A stretch of DNA of 64,000 nucleotides from DAOTYX01 sp034434635 (GTDB lineage Bacteria; Chloroflexota; Anaerolineae; B4-G1; DUEL01), in contig DAOTYX010000184.1 in assembly GCA_034434635.1 (NCBI GenBank), positions 5,613-69,612 on the forward strand, in the 5' to 3' direction. Under the pieces are notes generated by a model. That model saw nothing but the letters and a program-made list of their open reading frames with translations. It was not told where the DNA came from and ran no database searches. Positions 17,808 through 26,593 of the stretch are shown in pieces. The stretch's first letter is position 1. Every line of letters begins with the position of its first letter. Both the position numbers and the translations under genes were made by a program.

Positions 17808-18723
17808 GCTGTTTCTCTCGATAGACTTCCTGTCGGCCAGCATTCGCTTCTCCACCCCCCTGCTCGGTGCGTCTCTGGGTGAGAGCATCTCCGAACGGGC
17901 AGGGGTGGTCAACGTCAGTCTGGAAGGGATGATGCTGTGCGGCGCGCTGGGCGGAGTTCTCGGATCGTACTACACCGGCAGTCCATGGGCCGGCATGCTC
18001 TGCGCCATCCTGGCCGGCATGCTGGTCGCCCTGATCCAGGCGGTGTTCAGCGTCACCCTGGCGGTCAACCAGGTCGTCGTCGGCATCGCTCTGAACATCG
18101 GTAGCATAGGGCTGACCACATACGTCTCCCGCGCCGTCTTCGGTCTGACGGAGCGCGTGCAGGTAACCGGCTTTGGACCGTTGCGCATCCCCTTCTTGAG
18201 CGACCTGCCGGTGGTGGGGCCGTTGTTGTTCAGCCAGAGCGCTCCGGTCTACATCACCTACTTCATGGTGCTCGTTTTGGGGTTCCTGCTGATGCGCACG
18301 GAGCACGGCCTGGGCCTGCGGGCGGTGGGTGAGCACCCGGAAGCAGCAGCCAGCGTGGGCATCTCGGTGACGCGCACCCGTTACCTGGCGGTATTGGTGT
18401 GCGGCGCGTTGAGTGGGCTGGCGGGCAGTTTCTTCTCCCTGGTGCAACTGAACACCTTCGTCGAGAGCATGACCGGCGGGCGGGGTTTCATCGCCCTGGC
18501 GGTGGTGGTGGTGGGCAAGTGGACGCCGTGGCGGTTGGCGCTGGTGGCGCTGCTGTTCGGGATGCTGGACGCCCTGGCGCTGCACGCCCAGGCGCTGGCC
18601 ATCGGCCTGCCCTATCATCTGCTGTTGGCCCTGCCATACCTGGGGGCGCTGCTGGTCTACGCTGGCCTGGTGGGCCAGGCGCGGCCGCCAGCGGCGCTGG
18701 CTCAGCCCTTCATCCGCGACTGA
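17788..18723 (+). CDS. ABC transporter permease, second subunit
   Basis: This 311-residue hydrophobic protein is the second permease (RnsD-like). STPLLGASLGESISERAGVVNVSLEGMML is the family's conserved N-terminal region, here read in two parts (residues 21-49). It begins at GTG 17788 inside the end of the first permease gene, with GAGGAGGG upstream, showing translational coupling. Together with 14069, 15184 and 16776 it makes a complete importer. The family usually carries purine nucleosides or related N-heterocyclic compounds, which fits the enzymes around it. Confidence 0.92.
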   Translation: MWEILARLFLSIDFLSASIRFSTPLLGASLGESISERAGVVNVSLEGMMLCGALGGVLGSYYTGSPWAGMLCAILAGMLVALIQAVFSVTLAVNQVVVGIALNIGSIGLTTYVSRAVFGLTERVQVTGFGPLRIPFLSDLPVVGPLLFSQSAPVYITYFMVLVLGFLLMRTEHGLGLRAVGEHPEAAASVGISVTRTRYLAVLVCGALSGLAGSFFSLVQLNTFVESMTGGRGFIALAVVVVGKWTPWRLALVALLFGMLDALALHAQALAIGLPYHLLLALPYLGALLVYAGLVGQARPPAALAQPFIRD

Positions 18724-18737
18724 CGGGAGGAAACGTC

Positions 18738-19694
18738 GTGGCAATCGAACGGGTCGCTGTCGTCGGGGCAGGGTTTATGGGGCACGCCATCGGCCAGGAG
18801 TTCGCCCTGGCCGGGCACCCCGTTGCGTTGCACGACCTGACCGAAGCCCACCTTCAGCAGGCAATGGCGCGAGTCGAGCGGAATCTGCAGGAGATGGCCC
18901 ATTGGGGCATCGTCGCCGAAGAGGCCGTCTCGGAGGCGCTGGCACGTATCCGCACCACCACCGTGCTGGCCGATGCGGTCGGCAACGCCGACCTGGTGGT
19001 GGAGGCGGTTTTCGAGAACCTGGAGTTGAAGCGCGAGGTCTTCTCTGCCCTGGACCGTCTCTGTCCTCCGCACACCATCCTGGCCAGCAACACCTCCACG
19101 CTGATGCCCAGCCTTCTGGCGACGGCGACGCGTCGGCCTGAGCGGGTGCTGGTGACCCATTACTTCTACCCGCCGTCGCTCCTGCCGCTGGTGGAGGTGG
19201 TGCGCGGGGAACGGACCGCTGAGGGTGTTGTGCAGGCGGTTTGTGCGCTGTTGCGCCGGATGGGCAAGAGTCCCATCGTGGTGCAGAAGGAGGCGCCGGG
19301 GTTCATCGCCAACCGGCTGCAGTTTGCCCTGCAGCGGGAGGCGTTGTACATCGTCGAGCAGGGGATCGCCACGGCGCAGGATGTGGATAGGGCGGTACGG
19401 GATGGTTTTGGGCGGCGGCTGGCCTTCGCCGGCCCCTTCGAGATCGCCGAACCGGTGGGCTGGGACCTGGAGTTGCAGATTCAGCGGTATCTCTTCCCCG
19501 ACCTGGCGGGTTCCCTTACGCCTTCGCCACTGGTAGTGCAGAAGGTGGAGGGCGGGGAGTTGGGAGTCAAGACGGGGCGGGGATTCTATGATTGGACGCC
19601 TGAATCGGCCGAGGCCTGGCGGCGGAGGATGACGGAGGGGTTGCTGCGGCTGCGTCAGTGGCTGCAGAGCGGTGGCGAAAGGCTGGCGCTATGA
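18738..19694 (+). CDS. 3-hydroxyacyl-CoA dehydrogenase
   Basis: This 318-residue protein has an N-terminal NAD-binding Rossmann domain (VAVVGAGFMGHAIGQEFA from residue 5), and the conserved catalytic-region motifs ASNTSTLMPS and THYFYPPSLLPLVEVV. A C-terminal 3HCDH domain follows. It oxidises a 3-hydroxyacyl-CoA to a 3-ketoacyl-CoA with NAD+, and some relatives act on free hydroxy acids (e.g. lambda-crystallin-type). His in THYF replaces the usual HFFNP form. Start is GTG 18738 with GGGAGG ahead. It is the last gene of unit 1. Confidence 0.88.
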   Translation: MAIERVAVVGAGFMGHAIGQEFALAGHPVALHDLTEAHLQQAMARVERNLQEMAHWGIVAEEAVSEALARIRTTTVLADAVGNADLVVEAVFENLELKREVFSALDRLCPPHTILASNTSTLMPSLLATATRRPERVLVTHYFYPPSLLPLVEVVRGERTAEGVVQAVCALLRRMGKSPIVVQKEAPGFIANRLQFALQREALYIVEQGIATAQDVDRAVRDGFGRRLAFAGPFEIAEPVGWDLELQIQRYLFPDLAGSLTPSPLVVQKVEGGELGVKTGRGFYDWTPESAEAWRRRMTEGLLRLRQWLQSGGERLAL

Positions 19695-19713
19695 GGCGCA
19701 GACAGGGCTGTCC

Positions 19714-19748
19714 TTGACAGCCATTCTGTATATTGTATAATATACAAT
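19714..19748 (+). promoter_or_regulatory. Promoter with palindromic operator for catabolic unit 2
   Basis: TTGACA (19714-19719) and TATAAT (19736-19741) are perfect consensus hexamers with a 16-bp spacer. The palindrome TTGTATA-A-TATACAA (19733-19747) overlaps the -10 box, so a bound protein would block RNA polymerase. TATATTGTATA (19729-19739) is the reverse complement of the 11-mer at 853-863 in the unit 1 promoter. Confidence 0.82.
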
Positions 19749-19784
19749 TGCCCGCCCGAACGGCAAACTCTCAGGAGGAAAAGC

Positions 19785-21488
19785 ATGGGAATCATTCGGC
19801 GACTGGATCTCTCGAACGGCACCTGGGCGACATCTCCCCTCGACCCGGCTCTGCGGCGGGACTTCCTGGGCGGGCTGGGACTGGCCGCCCGGCTGATGGC
19901 GGCCGAGGCCGACCTCTCCCTTTCCCCGCTCGACCCGAACCTCCCGTTGATCGTCACCGTCGGGCCGCTGACCGCGACCGGCTTCCCTGGCGCCAACCGC
20001 GTCTGCTTCTTCGGCGTCTCCCCGCTCACCGGATTGGTCGCTCCCAGTTGGATGGGCGGCGAATTCGGCACCGCCCTGGCCCGCAGCGACACGCAAGCCC
20101 TCATCCTGGAAGGGCGCGCCCCTCAACCCTCCATCATCATCCTCAGCGACCAGGGAAACCAACTCCTCCCCCGCCCTGATCTGTGGGGGCTGACGGCCTC
20201 CCAGACCCACGCCGCGCTCAAAAGGGACTATCCCGACCTGCACGCAGTGGTCATTGGTCCGGCGGGCGAGCGACAGGTGGCCTTCGCCAACGTCCGCGGC
20301 AACGAGTCCCACTCGGCAGGGCGATGCGGCATGGGCGCCGTGCTGGGCAGCAAGAACGTCAAGGCGATCCTGGCCGGCGGTCAGGCCAGACCGGCCGTAG
20401 CCGATCCTGACGGGCTCAAGAAAGTCACGCGCCAGGCAACGCGGGCTGTCCAGGCTTCGGACTTCCTCCAAAATGTGCAGGGGCCCATCGGCACGCCCAA
20501 CCTGGTCGCTCCCGTCAACGAGTTCCACGCCTTCCCCACCGCCAACCACCGCGAGCGTTTCTTCCCCACCGCCGACCGGGTCTACGGCGAGCGCATCGCT
20601 CAGGACTTCGTCGTCCGCCGCAGCACCTGCCCCTTCTGCGCCGTTCGCTGTCGCCTGCACGTGCGCATAGACGGCGAGGAGATGGATGCCGCTGAGTACG
20701 AGGCCCTCTGGGCCTTCAGCGGCGAGAACAACCTGGATGATTACCCGCAGATCGTCCGTGCGGTCACCCTGTGCAACGACCTGGGCATGGACGCCATCTC
20801 CGCCGGGGTGACGGTGGCCTTCTACCGCGAACTCACCGGCACGCTGGACAACCCCGACAACATCCCCGACATCATCCGGCAGATCGCCTATCGCCAGGGG
20901 GATGGAGATATCCTGGCGCACGGCACCCGACACGCCGCGGCCCACTTCGGCGTGGACTACGCCATGCAGGTGAAGGGGCTGGAACTGGCCGCCTACGACC
21001 CGCGCAAACTGATCGGCATGGCCATCTCTTATTCCACCGCCAACCGCGGCGGCTGCCACAGCCGCGCCTGGACGGTGGGGGATGAACTGAGCGGGCGCGA
21101 CTTCTCGGGCGCGGAACTGGCGGAGATGGTGGCCCGTTACCACGACGCTGGCTGCGTGCGCGACTCGCTCATCGAGTGCACCTTCCTCGATGGCACCGTG
21201 CGTCCCTTCTACGCCCCTGCGCTCACCTGCATCACCGGCGAGTCGTTCGACGACGAGGCGCTGGCCCGCACCGGCGAGCGGATCTACACCCTGGAACGGG
21301 CGCTGAATGTGCAACGCGGCGTCCATGCTGGGTTGGACACCCTCCCGCGCCGCCTGCTTGATGGCCTGGTCAGCCCCGTCAAGTACTACGACGGCATGCG
21401 GGTCTACTACCAACTGCGCGACTGGGACGACCAGGGCCGTCCCAGTCCTCGTCGGCTGCAGGCTCTGGGGTTGGACTTCCTCGCCTGA
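19785..21488 (+). CDS. Aldehyde:ferredoxin oxidoreductase-family tungstoenzyme
   Basis: This 567-residue protein is a full-length AOR-family enzyme. N-terminal pterin-binding features include LGGLGLAARLM and SPLTGLVAPSWMGGEFG. The [4Fe-4S] Cys are C282, C285 and C289 (CPFCAVRC), with a later Cys-rich stretch (AGCVRDSLIEC) that may supply the fourth ligand. The family uses W (rarely Mo) bis-pterin to oxidise aldehydes to acids with ferredoxin, or the reverse; some members reduce aromatic or heterocyclic acids. It is the first gene of unit 2 behind a consensus promoter, with AGGAGG before ATG 19785. It may oxidise the semialdehyde left after ring opening or deamination. Confidence 0.9.
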   Translation: MGIIRRLDLSNGTWATSPLDPALRRDFLGGLGLAARLMAAEADLSLSPLDPNLPLIVTVGPLTATGFPGANRVCFFGVSPLTGLVAPSWMGGEFGTALARSDTQALILEGRAPQPSIIILSDQGNQLLPRPDLWGLTASQTHAALKRDYPDLHAVVIGPAGERQVAFANVRGNESHSAGRCGMGAVLGSKNVKAILAGGQARPAVADPDGLKKVTRQATRAVQASDFLQNVQGPIGTPNLVAPVNEFHAFPTANHRERFFPTADRVYGERIAQDFVVRRSTCPFCAVRCRLHVRIDGEEMDAAEYEALWAFSGENNLDDYPQIVRAVTLCNDLGMDAISAGVTVAFYRELTGTLDNPDNIPDIIRQIAYRQGDGDILAHGTRHAAAHFGVDYAMQVKGLELAAYDPRKLIGMAISYSTANRGGCHSRAWTVGDELSGRDFSGAELAEMVARYHDAGCVRDSLIECTFLDGTVRPFYAPALTCITGESFDDEALARTGERIYTLERALNVQRGVHAGLDTLPRRLLDGLVSPVKYYDGMRVYYQLRDWDDQGRPSPRRLQALGLDFLA

Positions 21489-21548
21489 GCGACGAGCAGA
21501 ACCCCGGCACGGGCAAGATGCCGGAGGTATAAGGATGGAGGATGAACG

Positions 21549-22853
21549 ATGAAGATCGGCGCACGTCTGGCAGTGACGATGACGGATCAGGGGGTGATCC
21601 GCAACCCCCTCATCGAGGTCGCCGGGGAGCGGATCGTCCGCGTTCAGGCAGAGGGTGCTGACGAGAAACCCGACCTGTACGTGGATGGCATCATCATCCC
21701 CGGCCTGATCAGCAGCCATACCCATTTGCACGGCCTGGTGGCCTATGGCCACCCCGTGCCGGCGCCAGCGGGTTTCTGGCCCTTCCTCCGCGAGTACTGG
21801 TGGCCCTACGTCGAGGACGTGCTGCGTACAGATGACGTGGCCAGCCTGGCCGCCTACGCCGCGATCCTGCACCTGAAGAACGGCTACACCTGTTTCTGTG
21901 ACGTGATGGAGGCCCCCTATGCCGAGCCGGGCTTCATGCTGGCCGAAGCGGAGGCGGTCGCCGCAACCGGAGCGCGCGCGTTCGTCTCCAACGAGGCCAC
22001 AGAACGGGCCGGCCCGGAGATCGCCCGCAAACTCTTGGCGGAGAACGAGCGCATTCTCTCCCTCGACGGCCTGGTGCGCGGGGTGATGAGCGTGCACACC
22101 ACCTTCTCCTGTAGCGGCCCCTACATCCAGCAGGCCAAGGAGATCGCCCGTCGCCACGGAGCGATCTTCCACCTGCACGTCTCCGAGGGGACCTACCACG
22201 TCGAGGATACCCTGCAGCGCTTCGGCCAGCGGCCCGTCCCCTATTTGCGCGATCTGGGCGTGCTGGATGAGTACACCCTGGCCTCACAGTGTGTCCACCT
22301 GACCGATGAGGAGATCGCCATCATGGCGGAGACGGGGACGCGCATCAGCCACAACCCGGTGTCGAACATGGAGATCGGCACCGGCGCAGCCCCGCTGGCC
22401 AGGATGCTCAGGGCTGGCGCCGAGGTCAGCCTGGGGGATGATGGCTTCATCCGCGCCTTCGACCCCTTCGTCAACTTCAGCACCACCCTCCTGCTCCACT
22501 CGCTGATCAGTCCTGGCGAGGTTTCCGCTGCCGAAGTCTTCGCCCTGCACACGACCAGCGCAGCGCGGGCGCTTCACCTGGATGCGGGCCGGCTGGCCCC
22601 CGGCGCCCTGGCCGACCTGGTGATCCTGCGCGACCACTCTCCCTCCCCGCTGCTGCCGGAGAACGTCATCTACCACCTGGTCGTCGGCGCGCTGAGCAGT
22701 GATGTGAGCCACGTGATGGTGAACGGACGCATGGTGGTGGCTGACGGCCGTGTGACCACAGCGGACGAGGAACAGGCGCGCGCCCGCGCTGCCGCCACGA
22801 TCTCCCGTCTGTGGGAGGGGGCACGCCGCGGCCGGGCAGGAGGAGGAGTCTGA
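21549..22853 (+). CDS. SsnA/cytosine-deaminase-like amidohydrolase, second copy
   Basis: This 434-residue amidohydrolase has H57 and H59 (SSHTHLH), FHLHVSEGT, QCVHLTDEE and SLGDDGF as the metal and catalytic positions. It belongs to the same broad group as SsnA, guanine deaminase and S-adenosylhomocysteine deaminase. SsnA lies beside molybdenum hydroxylase genes in enteric bacteria and clostridia. Here too the gene directly precedes and overlaps the molybdenum hydroxylase gene (TGATG at 22851-22855). It probably hydrolyses the ring or amino group of the hydroxylase's substrate or product. Confidence 0.87.
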   Translation: MKIGARLAVTMTDQGVIRNPLIEVAGERIVRVQAEGADEKPDLYVDGIIIPGLISSHTHLHGLVAYGHPVPAPAGFWPFLREYWWPYVEDVLRTDDVASLAAYAAILHLKNGYTCFCDVMEAPYAEPGFMLAEAEAVAATGARAFVSNEATERAGPEIARKLLAENERILSLDGLVRGVMSVHTTFSCSGPYIQQAKEIARRHGAIFHLHVSEGTYHVEDTLQRFGQRPVPYLRDLGVLDEYTLASQCVHLTDEEIAIMAETGTRISHNPVSNMEIGTGAAPLARMLRAGAEVSLGDDGFIRAFDPFVNFSTTLLLHSLISPGEVSAAEVFALHTTSAARALHLDAGRLAPGALADLVILRDHSPSPLLPENVIYHLVVGALSSDVSHVMVNGRMVVADGRVTTADEEQARARAAATISRLWEGARRGRAGGGV

Positions 22854-25800
22854 TGTGGCGCTCATACCATCTGGCGACCTCGGTTGAGGATGCGCTGCAG
22901 GCTCTGCAACGGGAGCAGGGCCAGGCGCGGCTCGTCGCCGGCGGCACCGATCTGGTGTTGCAGGTGCGCGAGGGCAAGTTCACCCCTCAGTGTTTGGTGG
23001 ACACCACGCGCATCCCCGAACTTGAGGAGATCGCTATCGAAGGGGATCGCATCCTGGTGGGGGCCAACGTCACCTTCCATCGCCTGTGGACCTCGCCGCA
23101 GGTCAATGCAGCCGGCTTTGTGCTGGCCGAGGCGGCTCGCCACGTCGCCGCCTGGGCCATCCAGAACGTGGGCACGCTGGCCGGCAACGTCGTCAGCGCG
23201 CAGCCGGCCGGCGATGGTAGCATCGCCCTGGTGGCCCTGGGAGCCGAGGCGGAGATTACCCGCCTCGACGGCCGTCGCTGGGTGGCGGTCTCCAGCCTCT
23301 ACGCCGGCCCTGGCCGCTCCCGCCTCGACCCGACGCGGGAGATGATCACCCGCTTCCGCTGGCGGCTCCCCGCGCCGCACCAGGCCTCAGCCTATGAGCG
23401 CATTGCCCGCCGCGAGGTGATGTCGCTTCCCATCGCCTGCTGCGGCGTGGACCTGGAACTCACGCCCGACCTGGAGCACATCGCCTGGGTGCGCATCGCC
23501 CTGGGGCCGGTGGCCGACACCCCCTTCCGCGCCACCTGCGCCGAGGACGCCCTGCGCGGCGCCCGCTGCGAGGAGGTGGACTACGCTTACGCTGCCGAAC
23601 AGGCCGCCTTTGCCTGTACCCTGCGCAGCAGCCGTCTGCGCGCCAGCCGCGAGTACCGCGAGGAAGTGGTGGAGGTACTGGTGCGACGGGCGCTGCGGCG
23701 GGCGGTCGAAGCGGCGCGCAGCGGCGAGCCCCGCAGCGTGGCTGGCCGCTTCACCTGGGAGCGGCGCTGGGCGAATGGCGTGGCCAGTCCCCCGGAGGGT
23801 GGTCGCATCACCTTCACGCTCAACGGTCAGCCCTGTACTGTGAGGGTGGACCCGGCAAGGACGCTGGCCCAGGTGCTGCGCGAGGACCTGGGGTTGACCG
23901 GCACGAAGATCGGCTGCGACGAAGGGGACTGTGGCGCCTGTATGGTCCTCCTCGATGGCCAGCCCGTGACCTCGTGCATCCTCCCGGCCTTCAAGGTGCA
24001 CGGACGACAGGTGCGGACCATCGAGGGAGTATCCGACGGAGAGCAACTGCATCCCATTCAGCAGGCTTTCCTCTACCACGACGCCATCCAGTGCGGCTAC
24101 TGCACGCCGGGGATGGTGATGGCTGCCAATGCCCTGCTGGCCGACCTGCCCGACCCGACGCCGGAGGAGATCAAGATCGCTCTGGGGAGCAACTACTGCC
24201 GCTGCACCGGTTATGTGAAGATCGTGGACGCAGTACAGGATGCGGCTGCGGTCCTTCGCGGAGCCAGGCAGGAGATCACCCGTCGCGCCGCGCCGCGCAA
24301 GGGGGCCCTGGCCCGCGTGACCGGGCGTGAGGTCTACGCTGGAGACATGCGCCTGGACGGGATGCTTTATGGCCGTCTGGTCTGGAGCCAGCACCCCCAC
24401 GCGGAGATTCTGAGCATAGATACGCGCGCGGCGGAGGAGACACCAGGGGTGGTGCGGGTGATTACCCACCGCGACGTGCCTGGCACCAACGCCTTCGGCT
24501 CCTGGGGCTACGACCAACCAGCCCTGGCCGAGGGCAAGGTGCTCTACGTGGGTGAGGTGGTCGCTGCGGTCTTTGCCGAAACGCCGGAGGCGGCGGAGGC
24601 GGGCGCCGCGCGGGTGCGCGTCGAGTACCGTCCGTTGCCGGGGGTCTTCACCCCACAGGACGCGCTGCGGCCCGACGCCCCCGTCCTCAAGGGCGACGAC
24701 AACATCTTCTACCGCTCGCGGGTGGAGAAGGGAGATGTGGAGGCAGGCTTCGCCCAGGCGGACGTGATCATCGAGGATGACTACACCACCCCGGCCATCG
24801 AGCATGCCTTCCTGGAGACCGAGGCGGGGGTAGGGGTGATGGAGGGTGACGTCGTCACCATCTACCAGGCCACCCAGTGGCCGCCCGGTGACCGGCAACA
24901 GATCGCCGACATCCTCGGCCTGCCGCTGGAGCGGGTGCGCATCGTCCAGACGCCGGTAGGTGGGGCGTTCGGCGGCAAGATGGACCTGACCACTCAGCCG
25001 GTGCTGGCCCTGGGTACCTTCCTGACCGGTCGCCCGGTCAAGGTGGTGCTCTCGCGCCCAGAGTCCATCCGCATGCACCAGAAACGCCACCCCTTCTGGT
25101 TACACTACAAGGTGGGGGCCACCCGCGATGGCCGTATCGTGGCCTTCGAGGGGCAATTGCTGCTCGACGGCGGGGCCTACCGCTCCACGACCGATGACGT
25201 GCTCGAACAGGCAACGGTCTTCTCCTCCGGCCCTTACGCCATCCCCAACGTGCGCGTCACCGGCATGGCCGTGCGCACCAACAACGCCCCTTGTGGAGCC
25301 ATGCGCGGCTTCGGCGCCAACCAGGTCTGCTTTGCGATGGAGTCCACCATTGACCAGCTGGCGCGGCGGCTGAACATGGACCCCTTTCAGATCCGCCGCA
25401 TCAACATGTACGATGTGGGGTCGGAACTGGTCACTGGCCAGATCCTGCGGCACAGTGTGGGGGCGAAACCCACACTGGATGCTGCGGAGGCGGCGTTGCG
25501 CCGCGAGCGGCTGCCTGCGCCACGCCCGGGCCGACGCATCGGGGTAGGGGTGGCCTCGGGGATGAAGAACGTGGGCCTGGGCATCGGCGGCGACGACAGC
25601 GTGCACGTGGCGATGTGCCTGCAACCGGACGGCAGGCTGCTCCTCCGAGAGGGAGCCATTGACCTGGGCCAGGGAGCCAACACGGTGATGGCCCGTATCG
25701 CTGCCAGCGCTGTAGGGGTGGAGGACGGGTTGGTGGCCGTCATCGCGGGCGATACGCGCGAGGGGGAGGACGGCGGCATTACCGCCGCCTCACGTCAGAC

Positions 25801-26554
25801 CTTCGTCACGGGCCGCGCCTGCGCCGAGGTGGCGCAGCAGTTCCGCGCGCGCCTGCTGGAGGTCGCCGCCCGGACCTATCAGGTGGACCCGCGGCGGTTG
25901 ACGTTGACGCCAGAAGGACGGTTTGTCGATCTGGAACAGGAAACGCCCGTGGCCACGCTGGAGGACCTGGCCCGCGTCCTTCACGAGCGTGGCGAAGACC
26001 TGGCCGTGACCTATCACCATCAACCCCCCCGCACCTATCGCATCCTTACCCCTGCCCAGCGGCAGGAGGCAGGCATCACCGAGGAGGACTACATCAACTA
26101 TCCGGCGCTGTGCTACATGTGCCACGTCGTCATCGTGGAAGTGGACGAGGAGACGGGTCACGTGGAGGTGCTCAAGGTCATCGCCGCGCATGACGTGGGC
26201 CGGGCGATCATCCCCACAGCGGTCGAGGGCCAGATCGAGGGGGCTGTGGTGATGGGCCTGGGCTACGCGCTGACGGAGGAGTTCGTCCAGGAAGAGGGGC
26301 GCATCCTTTCCGACTCGCTGCACAAGATCGCGCTGCCGCGCAGCACGCTGCCAGTGCAGATCGTGCCGCTGATCGTGGAGGACCCCGACCCGGGCGGTCC
26401 TTTCGGCGCCAAGGGGTTGGCCGAAGCCGGCGCAGTCGCCACAGCGCCGGCGGTGACCAACGCCATCTTCGACGCGGTGGGGGTGCGCATCCGCAACCTG
26501 CCAGCGACGAAAGAGAAGGTGTTGTTGGGGATGCGGGGTGTGGAGACGCGGTGA
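22853..26554 (+). CDS. Single-chain molybdenum hydroxylase (xanthine dehydrogenase-like), order FAD / [2Fe-2S] / Mo
   Basis: This 1233-residue polypeptide fuses all three parts of a Mo hydroxylase. Residues 1-290 are the FAD-binding CoxM-like domain (LVAGGTDLV, AAWAIQNVGTLAGNVV). Residues about 318-465 are the [2Fe-2S] domain: GCDEGDCGACMV plus TSC for the first cluster, QCGYCTPGM and NYCRCTGY for the second. Residues about 480-1233 are the Mo-pterin domain (GGAFGGKMD, CGAMRGFGANQ, and C-terminal GAKGLAEAG with the catalytic Glu). It hydroxylates a ring carbon with water. No CoxL-type active-site Cys loop is seen, so it is xanthine/nicotinate-dehydrogenase-like. The order differs from eukaryotic xanthine dehydrogenase, where [2Fe-2S] comes first. 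It may need a labile selenium ligand (see the selenium genes at 57424-60227). Confidence 0.92.
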   Translation: MWRSYHLATSVEDALQALQREQGQARLVAGGTDLVLQVREGKFTPQCLVDTTRIPELEEIAIEGDRILVGANVTFHRLWTSPQVNAAGFVLAEAARHVAAWAIQNVGTLAGNVVSAQPAGDGSIALVALGAEAEITRLDGRRWVAVSSLYAGPGRSRLDPTREMITRFRWRLPAPHQASAYERIARREVMSLPIACCGVDLELTPDLEHIAWVRIALGPVADTPFRATCAEDALRGARCEEVDYAYAAEQAAFACTLRSSRLRASREYREEVVEVLVRRALRRAVEAARSGEPRSVAGRFTWERRWANGVASPPEGGRITFTLNGQPCTVRVDPARTLAQVLREDLGLTGTKIGCDEGDCGACMVLLDGQPVTSCILPAFKVHGRQVRTIEGVSDGEQLHPIQQAFLYHDAIQCGYCTPGMVMAANALLADLPDPTPEEIKIALGSNYCRCTGYVKIVDAVQDAAAVLRGARQEITRRAAPRKGALARVTGREVYAGDMRLDGMLYGRLVWSQHPHAEILSIDTRAAEETPGVVRVITHRDVPGTNAFGSWGYDQPALAEGKVLYVGEVVAAVFAETPEAAEAGAARVRVEYRPLPGVFTPQDALRPDAPVLKGDDNIFYRSRVEKGDVEAGFAQADVIIEDDYTTPAIEHAFLETEAGVGVMEGDVVTIYQATQWPPGDRQQIADILGLPLERVRIVQTPVGGAFGGKMDLTTQPVLALGTFLTGRPVKVVLSRPESIRMHQKRHPFWLHYKVGATRDGRIVAFEGQLLLDGGAYRSTTDDVLEQATVFSSGPYAIPNVRVTGMAVRTNNAPCGAMRGFGANQVCFAMESTIDQLARRLNMDPFQIRRINMYDVGSELVTGQILRHSVGAKPTLDAAEAALRRERLPAPRPGRRIGVGVASGMKNVGLGIGGDDSVHVAMCLQPDGRLLLREGAIDLGQGANTVMARIAASAVGVEDGLVAVIAGDTREGEDGGITAASRQTFVTGRACAEVAQQFRARLLEVAARTYQVDPRRLTLTPEGRFVDLEQETPVATLEDLARVLHERGEDLAVTYHHQPPRTYRILTPAQRQEAGITEEDYINYPALCYMCHVVIVEVDEETGHVEVLKVIAAHDVGRAIIPTAVEGQIEGAVVMGLGYALTEEFVQEEGRILSDSLHKIALPRSTLPVQIVPLIVEDPDPGGPFGAKGLAEAGAVATAPAVTNAIFDAVGVRIRNLPATKEKVLLGMRGVETR

Positions 26555-26593
26555 CGCGGAAAGGTTTTCTTGCAAGAGACAGGGAGGTAAACG

